Assembly: GCF_004166885.1 (NCBI RefSeq)
Contig: NZ_RCYU01000001.1
Span: forward strand, 1 to 64,000
Reading direction: 5' to 3'
Source of the DNA: Streptococcus sp. bf_0095
Lineage (GTDB): Bacteria; Bacillota; Bacilli; Lactobacillales; Streptococcaceae
Length of the DNA stretch: 64,000 bases
The notes below the pieces were generated by a model. The model searched no databases and was not told where the DNA came from. It saw nothing but the letters and a program-made list of their open reading frames with translations. Shown here piece after piece: positions 55,115 through 62,831 of this stretch (its first letter is position 1; each line of letters opens with the position of its first letter). The translations under genes and the position numbers were made by a program.

Positions 55115-56439
55115 GAAAGATTGGTAATGTAATAAGCATAGACAAAAACCCTAAATTAGTTTTAACGGCTAGCGGGGATATTAAAAGCACCAGCCCGGCG
55201 AATGTGGTGATGTCTTTAAAGGCGGATGAACAACTAGGGCAATATCTAAGGCGCAATGACTTTTCACAAGAATATGAACTTACGCAAGAAATCCGGCTAG
55301 GAAATACCACGTTTCCAGCCGGGGAATTGCCCGCTAGTTTTGTAAGTGTGCTTACAGTGTACTTTGAAAATAATTTAGGGGTTGTTTATTCGCCCAACGC
55401 CATGAAAGCCGGCCTTGAAACTTTCTTTTCTGAAAGATCCCATAACCCGGTAATGGAATACACGGAGCGCGTGGCCAAAGAGTGGGACGGCCGGGAACGA
55501 ATCGGGAAAATGTTTCAGCACTACCTAGGTGCTGAAGATACCCCCTTAATTTCCAAGATTGCGAAAATGTGGCTAGTCGGAGCCGTGGCCAAAGTCTATG
55601 AACCCTATACCAAGTTTGACTACGTTTTGGACTTGGTAGGTGGTCAGGGCGTGGGGAAAACGTCCCTACTTCAGAAAATCGGTGGCCCTTGGTACACCGA
55701 CGCGGTAACAGATTTTAACAATAAGGATAACTTTGACATTATGTTAAAGAGCCTAATCGTTAATGATGATGAAATGGTGGCAAGTAACCGAATGTCATTC
55801 GCTGAAACCAAAGCTTTTATTTCAAAAACTAGCTTACGTTACCGCCGGCCTTATATGTCCAAGACGGAAGAATTTGCCAAAAACTTCATTTTGGCCCGGA
55901 CCACTAACCAGGTGGAATATCTAAAAGATAAAACCGGAGAACGGCGCTTCCTTTCCGTGATGGTGGATGGTGCTAGACAGAAAAAACACCCTATGGAAAT
56001 CGAACAAGCTACAATAGATCAAATTTGGGGTGAAGCTGTTTCGATCTATAAAGAAGGTTTTGAACTAAAATTTGACTCTGAAACGGAAGCTGAACTTGAA
56101 ACATACCGGGAAAAATTCATGTACCGGGATGAAGTTGAAATACAGGTAATGGACTATCTTGAAATGCCTATTCCTTCACATTGGGAAAAAATGACGGTAC
56201 AAAAACAGCACCAATATACCGCTTCATGGTTTGATAATTCTTCAGAAGTCGAATTTGGGACGGAAGAACTCAAAAGAGTTTCAACCCGTGAAATCATGTA
56301 CAACTTATTTATGAAAGGTTCGAATGATCGGAAGCTTTCCGCGAAAATCAATCTGATTATAGGACACCTCCCGAATTGGGAGAAAAAAGCTTATAAAGCA
56401 AACGGAAAAACTATAAAAGGTTTTGTTAAAATTAACTAA
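55111..56439 (+). CDS. VapE-family replicative helicase
   Basis: 442 aa, the 'virulence-associated protein E' ATPase. Walker A GGQGVGKT (177-184), Walker B SLIVNDDEM and sensor region ARTTNQVEYLKDKTGERRF. It works with the prim-pol gene just upstream, with which it overlaps by 4 bp. GTG start after GGGG. The iteron region follows. Confidence 0.88.
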   Translation: MRKIGNVISIDKNPKLVLTASGDIKSTSPANVVMSLKADEQLGQYLRRNDFSQEYELTQEIRLGNTTFPAGELPASFVSVLTVYFENNLGVVYSPNAMKAGLETFFSERSHNPVMEYTERVAKEWDGRERIGKMFQHYLGAEDTPLISKIAKMWLVGAVAKVYEPYTKFDYVLDLVGGQGVGKTSLLQKIGGPWYTDAVTDFNNKDNFDIMLKSLIVNDDEMVASNRMSFAETKAFISKTSLRYRRPYMSKTEEFAKNFILARTTNQVEYLKDKTGERRFLSVMVDGARQKKHPMEIEQATIDQIWGEAVSIYKEGFELKFDSETEAELETYREKFMYRDEVEIQVMDYLEMPIPSHWEKMTVQKQHQYTASWFDNSSEVEFGTEELKRVSTREIMYNLFMKGSNDRKLSAKINLIIGHLPNWEKKAYKANGKTIKGFVKIN

Positions 56440-56767
56440 AATATTATAACTTTGTGAAAAAAATTTACGGTAACTGATCGGTAACCTACGGTAACTTTCG
56501 GTAACTTTTGGGGTGGAGATCGGTAACTTTTCGGGAGAACGGTAACCTTACGGTAACCGTGAAAACCCTTGGTATTACTGACTTTATTAATACTATTTAT
56601 ATAAAAGTTACCGAGTTACCGTATTTTATAAAAAAAGTATAAAAATATTTATAAATAATAAGAAAGCCTATTATATCAACGTTTGTTAAAAATAAAATTA
56701 AAAAAGTTTTAAAAATACGGTAACTCGGTAACCCGGAAAATTTCACAAACTTTTTGAAAGGATAAAT
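56440..56767. other. Candidate phage replication origin (no gene)
   Basis: This 328-bp gap directly follows the primase/helicase genes. It contains the iteron array, an AT-rich segment (about 56580-56717) that could unwind, and no ORF. Interpretation as origin is inference from iteron layout and position. Confidence 0.7.
56468..56732 (+). repeat. CGGTAAC iteron array
   Basis: Seven direct CGGTAAC copies at 56468, 56479, 56489, 56499, 56521, 56540 and 56551, spaced about 10-11 or 19-22 bp (one or two helical turns). Two inverted copies GTTACCG at 56607 and 56615, and two direct at 56718 and 56726. The last pairs form a 21-bp perfect inverted repeat, 56607-56627 with 56712-56732, around AT-rich DNA. 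Confidence 0.9.
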
Positions 56768-57055
56768 ATGGAAAAAGAAAAGAGTTTTGAACAAGTAATT
56801 TCTGAAATGATGGAAGAAGATTTGATCCATCAACCGAATCATTACAAAGGTAAAAATGGAATGGAAGTCATTGACGTGATCAAAAATTTTGCGCCATGTC
56901 CAGAATATGCGGAAGGTTTCTTTTTCGGAAATGTCGTTAAGTACGTCTTGCGACATTCGCAGAAAAACGGCCTGGAAGATTTAAAAAAAGCCCAAGTATA
57001 TTTAGGCTGGTTAATTGAAGCCTTGGAGGGTGGACATGGACAGGGAACAAATTGA
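56768..57055 (+). CDS. DUF3310 phage protein
   Basis: 95 aa with the family signature HYKGKNGMEVIDVIKNF and GNVVKYVLRHSQKNGLEDLKKAQVYLGWLIE. The family is common in phages; function unknown. Confidence 0.88.
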   Translation: MEKEKSFEQVISEMMEEDLIHQPNHYKGKNGMEVIDVIKNFAPCPEYAEGFFFGNVVKYVLRHSQKNGLEDLKKAQVYLGWLIEALEGGHGQGTN

Positions 57056-57158
57056 GAAGGCTATATCTCACTATGAAGATTTACTAGCTGACAAAGAGCA
57101 TTTTGAACGGTTACGGCCCCAATTTACAAAAGGGGCGGTAGCTAACCGTAAGAGGTAG
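57036..57158 (+). CDS. 40-aa phage protein
   Basis: ATG 57036 after GGAGGGTGG, overlapping the DUF3310 end. Charged: MDREQIEKAISHYEDLLADK... ending NRKR. Unknown. Confidence 0.55.
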   Translation: MDREQIEKAISHYEDLLADKEHFERLRPQFTKGAVANRKR

Positions 57159-57198
57159 CTAAGATTAAGAATCAAAGAATTAAAGGAGTTACTGGAAA

Positions 57199-57714
57199 AT
57201 GGAACTGAATAAAAAAGTAAGTGATTTACTTTTTAACACTAAGAACTGGTTTTTGGCGCGTGGCATTGATCAAGGCGATATTGACAAGCAAGGTTTGAAA
57301 TTGATTGAAGAAACCGGCGAACTAGTTTCAGGCTATCTAAAAGGAAAGCATGAAATTATAATGGATTCAATCGGGGATGTCGCCGTGGTTGTTGTGGGTT
57401 ATGCTATGATGGCCGGCGTCAATCCGGAACAAGTGTTTTTCACAGAAAAAGACGATTATATCCCTGATTTTGGCGGGGTGACAGCTTGGATTTGGATGAT
57501 CACAGATAGCGCCTTTCAGGCTAAAGTTGCGCAAGATTTAGGGATTGAAAATTCTCTTTTGGCTAACCTTCAAAATATTATTTGTTACCTTGATCTTATT
57601 TGTCGGGAATTGGGCTATAACTTTGTGAGTTGCTTTGAACAAGCCTATAACGAAATTAAAGACCGAAAAGGGATTGTAGTTAATGGATCTTTTGTAAAAG
57701 AAGAAGATTTATAA
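57199..57714 (+). CDS. MazG-like NTP pyrophosphohydrolase
   Basis: 171 aa. EETGEL (37-42) and DSIGDVAVV (56-64) supply the four acidic metal ligands of the MazG fold. Phage MazG-like enzymes hydrolyse NTPs; substrate not readable. AAAGGAG before ATG. Confidence 0.82.
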   Translation: MELNKKVSDLLFNTKNWFLARGIDQGDIDKQGLKLIEETGELVSGYLKGKHEIIMDSIGDVAVVVVGYAMMAGVNPEQVFFTEKDDYIPDFGGVTAWIWMITDSAFQAKVAQDLGIENSLLANLQNIICYLDLICRELGYNFVSCFEQAYNEIKDRKGIVVNGSFVKEEDL

Positions 57715-57723
57715 AAAGAGTAA

Positions 57724-57945
57724 ATGCGGATGAAATACAGGGAACAGCTTTTAAAAGAAATTGAACAAACAGAATCACAGTTAAAGAAGCTGGAGAAGTC
57801 GGAACGGTCCAAAATGAAGGAACGGAACAACTTGAACAAGGAAATTCTGAAAATCCTATTGAAGAAACAGGAAGCGGAAAAAATACTGAAGGAGAAAAAG
57901 GAACTTCTACGGGAGTTGTCAAGAATGGGAGTGATATTCAAGTAA
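57724..57945 (+). CDS. 73-aa coiled-coil phage protein
   Basis: Almost entirely charged helix (EQLLKEIEQTESQLKKLEKS, then ILLKKQEAEKILKEKKELL), a coiled coil. Unknown function. The same DNA is open in a second frame that resembles a surface-protein tail (see 57765-58021), so which frame is ancestral is unclear. Confidence 0.5.
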   Translation: MRMKYREQLLKEIEQTESQLKKLEKSERSKMKERNNLNKEILKILLKKQEAEKILKEKKELLRELSRMGVIFK

Positions 57946-58021
57946 CCAACCCGGAAACTCGCCTTTGATCGCGTTTGGTGTTTCAATCGCTACGCTAGCT
58001 TTTACTATTAAGAAAAAAAGG
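57765..58021 (+). other. Overlapping frame resembling a frameshifted surface-protein C-terminus
   Basis: In frame 3 the DNA is open to 57965 and reads like a Ser/Thr/Glu linker (VGTVQNEGTEQLEQGNSENP, then EETGSGKNTEGEKGTSTGVV, ending VTNPETRL). From about 57953 another frame gives SPLIAFGVSIATLAFTIKKK plus R, a hydrophobic helix and basic tail like a sorting signal. A one-base shift near 57962 would join them. No start codon or ribosome binding site is seen. Confidence 0.3.
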
Positions 58022-58029
58022 TAAAAAAG

Positions 58030-58458
58030 ATGAATAGACAAGAGTTGATAAAAAAGTATGAAGAAATTCTGATCAATGGGAAGTCGGATTTTAAAAGCGC
58101 CCATATCTATCAAACGTTTTTGAGAGAGTTGCGACAGCTCAACGAACCGCAGAAAGTCACAATCCCGCAGTTTGTGGCTGATTATATAAAAGACGCAAAA
58201 TACTATGAATGGGATTTAGATGATGCCTTCGATCATATTGTTGAAGAATCGGAAGGTTCAGAAATTTCCGAATGGTTCTACACACTTGGAAATGTTGATG
58301 TTTTCGCCCGTGCTTGGCTTGACGGCTACACGGTCGAGAAAGAGAAGCGGTATCGGGTGAAGGCGAAGGGTGTATATCATCATTCTTCAGTGCTAAAACT
58401 TGATAGCATTACAGGAAAATGGTTCTTTCTGTTTGAAGTTGAGGAGGTGGAGGAATGA
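58030..58458 (+). CDS. DUF1642 phage protein
   Basis: 142 aa; the second half matches the DUF1642 layout of streptococcal phages (VTIPQFVADYIKDAK, then WFYTLGNVDVFARAWLDGYT and VEKEKRYRVK). Unknown function. Overlaps YopX by 4 bp. Confidence 0.82.
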   Translation: MNRQELIKKYEEILINGKSDFKSAHIYQTFLRELRQLNEPQKVTIPQFVADYIKDAKYYEWDLDDAFDHIVEESEGSEISEWFYTLGNVDVFARAWLDGYTVEKEKRYRVKAKGVYHHSSVLKLDSITGKWFFLFEVEEVEE

Positions 58459-58832
58459 TTCCAAAGTATAGAATGTGGAATAGAATTACATCAGCACTGC
58501 ATCATGTTGAAGGATTGTATTTTGATAATAAAGAGGTCCAATATATAGATGAGGTTGGTATATTGAGATTCATTAAGTTTGAAAATACTATCCTCATGCA
58601 ATCCACGGGATTAAAAGATAAAAACGGCAAGGAAATTTTTGAAGGGGATGTAGTCAAAATGGCTAAGGATGTCTATTCTGATCCCACTTATTACGAGGTT
58701 ATAAGACATCGTGGTGGAGCATATCGTCTTGAATCTAATCAACACGGATGTGAATTGTGGTTACGACATACTAATTGTGAGGTTATCGGCAACATTTACG
58801 AAAATCCAGAATTGTTGGAGGAAGAAGCGTGA
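58455..58832 (+). CDS. YopX-family protein
   Basis: 125 aa. Beginning MIPKYRMWNRIT and containing TGLKDKNGKEIFEGDVVK and EVIGNIYENPELL, the YopX signature. Function unknown; a common phage accessory. Overlaps the methyltransferase by 4 bp. Confidence 0.88.
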   Translation: MIPKYRMWNRITSALHHVEGLYFDNKEVQYIDEVGILRFIKFENTILMQSTGLKDKNGKEIFEGDVVKMAKDVYSDPTYYEVIRHRGGAYRLESNQHGCELWLRHTNCEVIGNIYENPELLEEEA

Positions 58833-59905
58833 AGTTTTTAGATTTATTTGCAGGGATCGGCGGTTTTCGTCTTGGGATGGAATCCGTTGGCCATGAATGT
58901 ATAGGTTTTTGTGAGATTGATAAATTCGCAAGAGCCAGTTACAAAGCTATACATAATACAGAAGGGGAAATTGAATTACATGACATTACAGCAGTTACAG
59001 ATGAAGAAGTCCGAGCAATCGGACACGTTGATATTATCTGCGGGGGATTTCCGTGCCAGGCTTTCTCTATTGCTGGAGCAAGAAGAGGATTCGAAGATAC
59101 TAGAGGAACTCTCTTCTTTGAAATTGCACGGTTTGCAAGTATTCTCAAACCCAAGTATCTTTTTCTTGAAAACGTCAAAGGACTCCTTAACCATGACCGA
59201 GGAAACACCTTTAAAACAATCCTCGGAGCGCTTGATGAACTGGGGTATGATGTCGAATGGCAAGTGCTTAACAGCAAAAATTTTGGAGTCCCTCAAAATC
59301 GGGAGCGAGTGTTCATTATCGGACATCTTAGAGGAGAACGTACCAGAAACGTTTTTCCTATCGTCAAAGAAAATGCGAAATCTGATAATCAACAGCCTAA
59401 AATCGAAATAGTAGGGAATACAAAAAATCCGAACGGGACAAGAAAAGGAACTGGAAGTGTGGTTTATAATTCGACCGGTTTAGTCGGTACACTTTTAGCT
59501 CGAGATTACAAAGAACCGAAGCAAGTTGCTGTTCAAGACGGAAGCATTGAACCTAAAATCCGAGTGAAGGAAGCAACCAAGCAAGGATATGCTGAAGCTA
59601 CAATCGGTGATAGTGTGAACCTATCGCACCCGAATTCTAAAACTCGCAGAGGGCGAGTAGGTAAGCAGATTGCGAATACTCTTTTGACTGGAGAAAGTCA
59701 AGGAGTGGTTGAACCAGATTTCAGAATTAGAAAACTGACACCTCGTGAGTGCTGGAGATTGCAAGGTTTCCCAGACTGGGCTTTTGATAAGGCACAAGAG
59801 GTCAATTCTAACAGTCAATTATACAAGCAAGCAGGAAATAGCGTGACTGTAAATGTGATTGAAGCGATAGCAAAAAGGTTAAAAATTATTGAAGGAGAAG
59901 GTTAA
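58829..59905 (+). CDS. Phage C5-cytosine DNA methyltransferase
   Basis: 358 aa. Motifs in order: I LFAGIGGFRLGMESVG, IV GGFPCQAFS (catalytic Cys76), VI LENVKG, VIII QNRERVFIIG, a variable target region (about 185-295), IX-like and X QAGNSVTVNV. No restriction endonuclease lies beside it, so it is an orphan, likely protecting phage DNA. Recognition sequence unknown. GTG start overlaps YopX. Confidence 0.93.
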   Translation: MKFLDLFAGIGGFRLGMESVGHECIGFCEIDKFARASYKAIHNTEGEIELHDITAVTDEEVRAIGHVDIICGGFPCQAFSIAGARRGFEDTRGTLFFEIARFASILKPKYLFLENVKGLLNHDRGNTFKTILGALDELGYDVEWQVLNSKNFGVPQNRERVFIIGHLRGERTRNVFPIVKENAKSDNQQPKIEIVGNTKNPNGTRKGTGSVVYNSTGLVGTLLARDYKEPKQVAVQDGSIEPKIRVKEATKQGYAEATIGDSVNLSHPNSKTRRGRVGKQIANTLLTGESQGVVEPDFRIRKLTPRECWRLQGFPDWAFDKAQEVNSNSQLYKQAGNSVTVNVIEAIAKRLKIIEGEG

Positions 59906-60006
59906 TGGAGTTACTAGATATTATCTTGTTCATCTTTTGCGTCGTTTGGTCAGTAGGATTCATTCTAGCTTGCCTTGTGGCTTTTAGTTCGCGGGGGAAT
60001 AAATGA
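59905..60006 (+). CDS. 33-aa phage membrane microprotein
   Basis: ATG overlaps the methyltransferase TAA. One helix (DIILFIFCVVWSVGFILACL) then VAFSSRGNK. The next gene's ATG overlaps its TGA. Unknown. Confidence 0.55.
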   Translation: MELLDIILFIFCVVWSVGFILACLVAFSSRGNK

Positions 60007-60311
60007 GTAAAAAAGAAAGTTTTGCTTTTTCCTTTGTTGTTTTTCTTGTAATTGTGTTTGGTGCCAAAATTATAAGCCAAAGTCAGAAAATCGAAAGGCT
60101 TGAAAGCCAGCCTAAAATAGTTGTATATGAGGTTAAAGGTGCCGGGGATGTAATTGACCTTACCGGCACAATAACCGCTAAAAACGTCCTAGAAGGGCGT
60201 TATACGGTGACTATAAACGGGTACGGTAACTTCCTAGTTAGTAAGGAACAATATGACAACTTGAAGATTGGGGATCCAATGCCTGAATATTTGAAAGGGT
60301 TGGGAAGTTAG
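60003..60311 (+). CDS. DUF1372 family phage protein
   Basis: 102 aa. N-terminal membrane or signal helix (FAFSFVVFLVIVFGAKII) then an exposed beta-rich domain (GRYTVTINGYGNFLVSKEQY). DUF1372 is found mainly in streptococcal phages; function unknown. Confidence 0.8.
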   Translation: MSKKESFAFSFVVFLVIVFGAKIISQSQKIERLESQPKIVVYEVKGAGDVIDLTGTITAKNVLEGRYTVTINGYGNFLVSKEQYDNLKIGDPMPEYLKGLGS

Positions 60312-60313
60312 AT

Positions 60314-60440
60314 TTTTACACTTGCAAGCCGTGAAAAGCTTGTAGGTGATAAGTGTATCAAAAATAAAAAATTAGAATGGAGGAACTCCTTTACACTGAA
60401 TAAATCTAAAAAGGGGCGTTTGATACACGCGCCCCAAAAT
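60314..60440 (+). ncRNA. Structured non-coding region with competing stems
   Basis: ACACTT...AAGTGT with CAAGC/GCTTG form one hairpin (about 60319-60357). GTGTATCAAA (60354-60363) is perfectly complementary to TTTGATACAC (60420-60429), which is the loop of GGGGCG (60414-60419) / CGCCCC (60431-60436). These pairings are mutually exclusive or a pseudoknot. TTTACACT recurs near 60316 and 60391. No ORF. Confidence 0.45.
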
Positions 60441-60547
60441 TAAAAAAAAGCCGGCCTACTGCAAACCGACTTTCTGGAGTTATGAAAAAATGAAATAGGA
60501 GATAACTATATTATAACATATTTTCTAATAAAAAAGGAGTTTTTGGT

Positions 60548-60973
60548 TTGGTTAGTAAGGCACAGGAATTACTTGATGAATTGCAGAAATTAGACATTGA
60601 CATAAAAAGCCGGATGGATGAAATCAATGAGTTGGAAGCTGGGCTACTATCAAGCCCTAAATTTCAAGTTGATAAAATATCCGGTGGGAAAGGCCGTAAA
60701 ATTGACGACGTGTACACACAATTGGTAGTTATGAAAGAAGCTATTGAACAAGATACCACTGAAATTATTAACAGAAAATTAGAATTAAGTAGGGTTATCA
60801 ATAAGCTGAAAGATCCTAAACAAAGAACCGTATTAAGGCTTACTTACATTGTAAAAAAACACGTCCTAGATATTTGCAACGATTTGGATGGTATTTCAAT
60901 ACCGACCTATTACCGCTTAAAACGGTCCGCGATTGATGAACTAGACACAATTATTAATAGTGATAATGTTTGA
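60548..60973 (+). CDS. DUF1492/ArpU-like late transcription regulator
   Basis: 141 aa, helical. C-terminal DNA-binding part (LKDPKQRTVLRLTYIVKKHV, then ISIPTYYRLKRSAIDEL) resembles sigma-like/ArpU regulators placed ahead of terminase in Gram-positive phages. TTG start after AAAGGAG. Likely activates late genes. Confidence 0.78.
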   Translation: MVSKAQELLDELQKLDIDIKSRMDEINELEAGLLSSPKFQVDKISGGKGRKIDDVYTQLVVMKEAIEQDTTEIINRKLELSRVINKLKDPKQRTVLRLTYIVKKHVLDICNDLDGISIPTYYRLKRSAIDELDTIINSDNV

Positions 60974-61034
60974 TAATCGCTTGTATAGTCGGTACTTTAC
61001 CAATCTATCTTGTTAAGGCATGACCGCGTTAATG

Positions 61035-61043
61035 TGCTAAAAT
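61035..61043 (+). promoter_or_regulatory. Candidate late promoter (extended -10)
   Basis: TGCTAAAAT between the regulator gene and terminase. No good -35, as expected for an activated promoter. Confidence 0.5.
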
Positions 61044-61057
61044 GTTAGTATCAAGTT

Positions 61058-61087
61058 TTAAGGATAAATCATTCTGATTTATCCTTT
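61058..61087 (+). terminator. Terminator ahead of the terminase genes
   Basis: AAGGATAAATCA / TGATTTATCCTT around TTC, then TTTTTT. It lies between a promoter and the late genes, so late transcription must pass it. Confidence 0.85.
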
Positions 61088-61119
61088 TTTTGTATCTTAC
61101 CAGAAAGGAGCCAAAAGAT

Positions 61120-61563
61120 TTGGGAATGACGGAAAGGCAAAAGATTTTTGCAGATCATTATATCATTTCATTGAACGCTACGGAAGCTTATTTGAAAGCT
61201 TATCCAAAAGTTAAGAATGGAACCGCTGAAGTAAATGGTAGTAAATTACTAAGAAATACTAAGGTAAAAGCCTATATAGATGAACAGCTTGAAAAACTTA
61301 AATCTGAACGTGTCGCAGATCAACAAGAAGTGTTAGAGTTTCTAACCGCTGTTATGCGTGGTGAAGTCACTGAACCGCTTTTGGTCCTAGATGGTGAAGG
61401 TACACAAAAAGTAGTACAAGCAAAACCATCAGTAGCAACTAGACGGGCTTCCGCTGTTGACCTTGGTAAACGGTACGGCTTATTTGTGGATAGGCAAGAA
61501 ATCACTCAACGGGTGGTAGAAATTGAACTGGGAAACTGGGATGATGAAGAAACCACAGATTAA
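61120..61563 (+). CDS. Terminase small subunit
   Basis: 147 aa, terminase_2/XtmA type: LTxRQxxFADHYI-like opening (MTERQKIFADHYIISLNATE), AYLKAYP, GSKLLRNTKVKAYI. I use TTG 61120, 9 bp after AAAGGAG; ATG 61126 is too far. The large subunit begins inside. Confidence 0.85.
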   Translation: MGMTERQKIFADHYIISLNATEAYLKAYPKVKNGTAEVNGSKLLRNTKVKAYIDEQLEKLKSERVADQQEVLEFLTAVMRGEVTEPLLVLDGEGTQKVVQAKPSVATRRASAVDLGKRYGLFVDRQEITQRVVEIELGNWDDEETTD

Positions 61564-62824
61564 AATAAATATTAAAAATCCAAGCCGGGTTTTTAATAAG
61601 CACATTTACGATAAATTAACCGACTATAGCACCTTTACAGAGATCCATTACGGCGGGGCTTCATCCGGTAAAAGTCATGGAGTAATTCAAAAAGTAGTTT
61701 TTAAGAGCCTTCAGGCTTGGAAATATCCAAGGAAGGTTCTTTTTTTGCGGAAAGTTGGATCCAGCGTTTATGATTCTATCTTTGAAGATGTTAAACAATG
61801 CTTGGAAGCCTGGGGCCTACTTGGTGCTTGTAAGGTTAATAATTCTGCTTATCGGATTGAGCTACCAAACGGCGCCCAATTCATTTTCAAGGGGTTGGAT
61901 AACCCGGAAAAAATAAAGTCTATTAAAGGTATTTCAGATGTGGTCATGGAAGAAGCTTCAGAGTTCACCCTAGACGATTATACACAGTTGACCTTGCGTT
62001 TACGGGATAAGAAACACCCTAACAAGCAGATCTATTTAATGTTTAACCCGGTGTCTAAGGTTAATTGGGTTTATAATGCCTTTTTTGTGAAGAAGCCCAA
62101 AAACACGGTTATCTATCAAACGACATATAAAGATAATAGATTTTTGGATGAAGTCACAAAGGAAAATATAGAAGAACTTGCTGACCGGAACGAGGCTTAT
62201 TATAAAATTTATGCCTTGGGTGAGTTTGCGACCTTGGACAAGCTTGTATTTCCTAAGTACAAAAAACAGTTACTAAACAAGGATGAACTAAGTCACATTC
62301 CATCAGATTTTGGTCTTGACTATGGTTTCATAAACGACCCGTCAGCCTTTATGCACATTAAAATTGATGATGAAAATAGACGCTTGTATATCTTGGAAGA
62401 ATATGTAAGGAAGGGCCTGACTAATGACAAGATAGCGGAAGCAATTAAAGCCCTTGGATATGCTAAAGAGATTATTAGGGCCGATAGTGCTGAAAAGAAA
62501 TCTAATCAGGAATTAAGGAACCTAGACATTCCACGGGTGATTGATGTTATAAAAGGCCCTGGGTCAGTCATGCAAGGGATCCAGTATATTTTACAATATG
62601 AAATCATAGTTGATGAAAGATGTGTAAAAACCATTGAGGAATTAGAGAATTACACTTGGAAGAAAGACAAGACTACTAATGAATATATAAATGAGCCGGT
62701 GGATAGCTATAACCACTGTTTAGACGCTGTACGCTATGCGGTTCAAGATCGAATTTTCCAAAAGAAAAAGGAATTGGATGTTAATAAGACGATTTCCAAA
62801 GTAAATCGCTTGTTTAGAAGGTAG
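61541..62824 (+). CDS. Terminase large subunit
   Basis: 427 aa. N-terminal ATPase with Walker A GGASSGKS (38-45), DVVMEEASEF (Walker B) and C-terminal nuclease with DYGFINDPSAF and RADSAEKKS, DAVRYAVQD. Packages phage DNA with the small subunit; overlaps it. Start at ATG 61541. Confidence 0.94.
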   Translation: MMKKPQIKINIKNPSRVFNKHIYDKLTDYSTFTEIHYGGASSGKSHGVIQKVVFKSLQAWKYPRKVLFLRKVGSSVYDSIFEDVKQCLEAWGLLGACKVNNSAYRIELPNGAQFIFKGLDNPEKIKSIKGISDVVMEEASEFTLDDYTQLTLRLRDKKHPNKQIYLMFNPVSKVNWVYNAFFVKKPKNTVIYQTTYKDNRFLDEVTKENIEELADRNEAYYKIYALGEFATLDKLVFPKYKKQLLNKDELSHIPSDFGLDYGFINDPSAFMHIKIDDENRRLYILEEYVRKGLTNDKIAEAIKALGYAKEIIRADSAEKKSNQELRNLDIPRVIDVIKGPGSVMQGIQYILQYEIIVDERCVKTIEELENYTWKKDKTTNEYINEPVDSYNHCLDAVRYAVQDRIFQKKKELDVNKTISKVNRLFRR

Positions 62825-62831
62825 GTAAAAG

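Noticed and set aside
56468-56557. CGGTAAC copies as a CRISPR array
   Set aside because: The unit is 7 bp at helical-turn spacing with no spacers of CRISPR length and no cas genes.
58911-59411. 166-aa plus-strand frame inside the methyltransferase
   Set aside because: The methyltransferase frame carries all catalytic motifs; this frame has none and no start signal.
60414-60436. GC-rich hairpin as plus-strand terminator
   Set aside because: No T-run follows on the plus strand; a T-run follows only on the minus strand.
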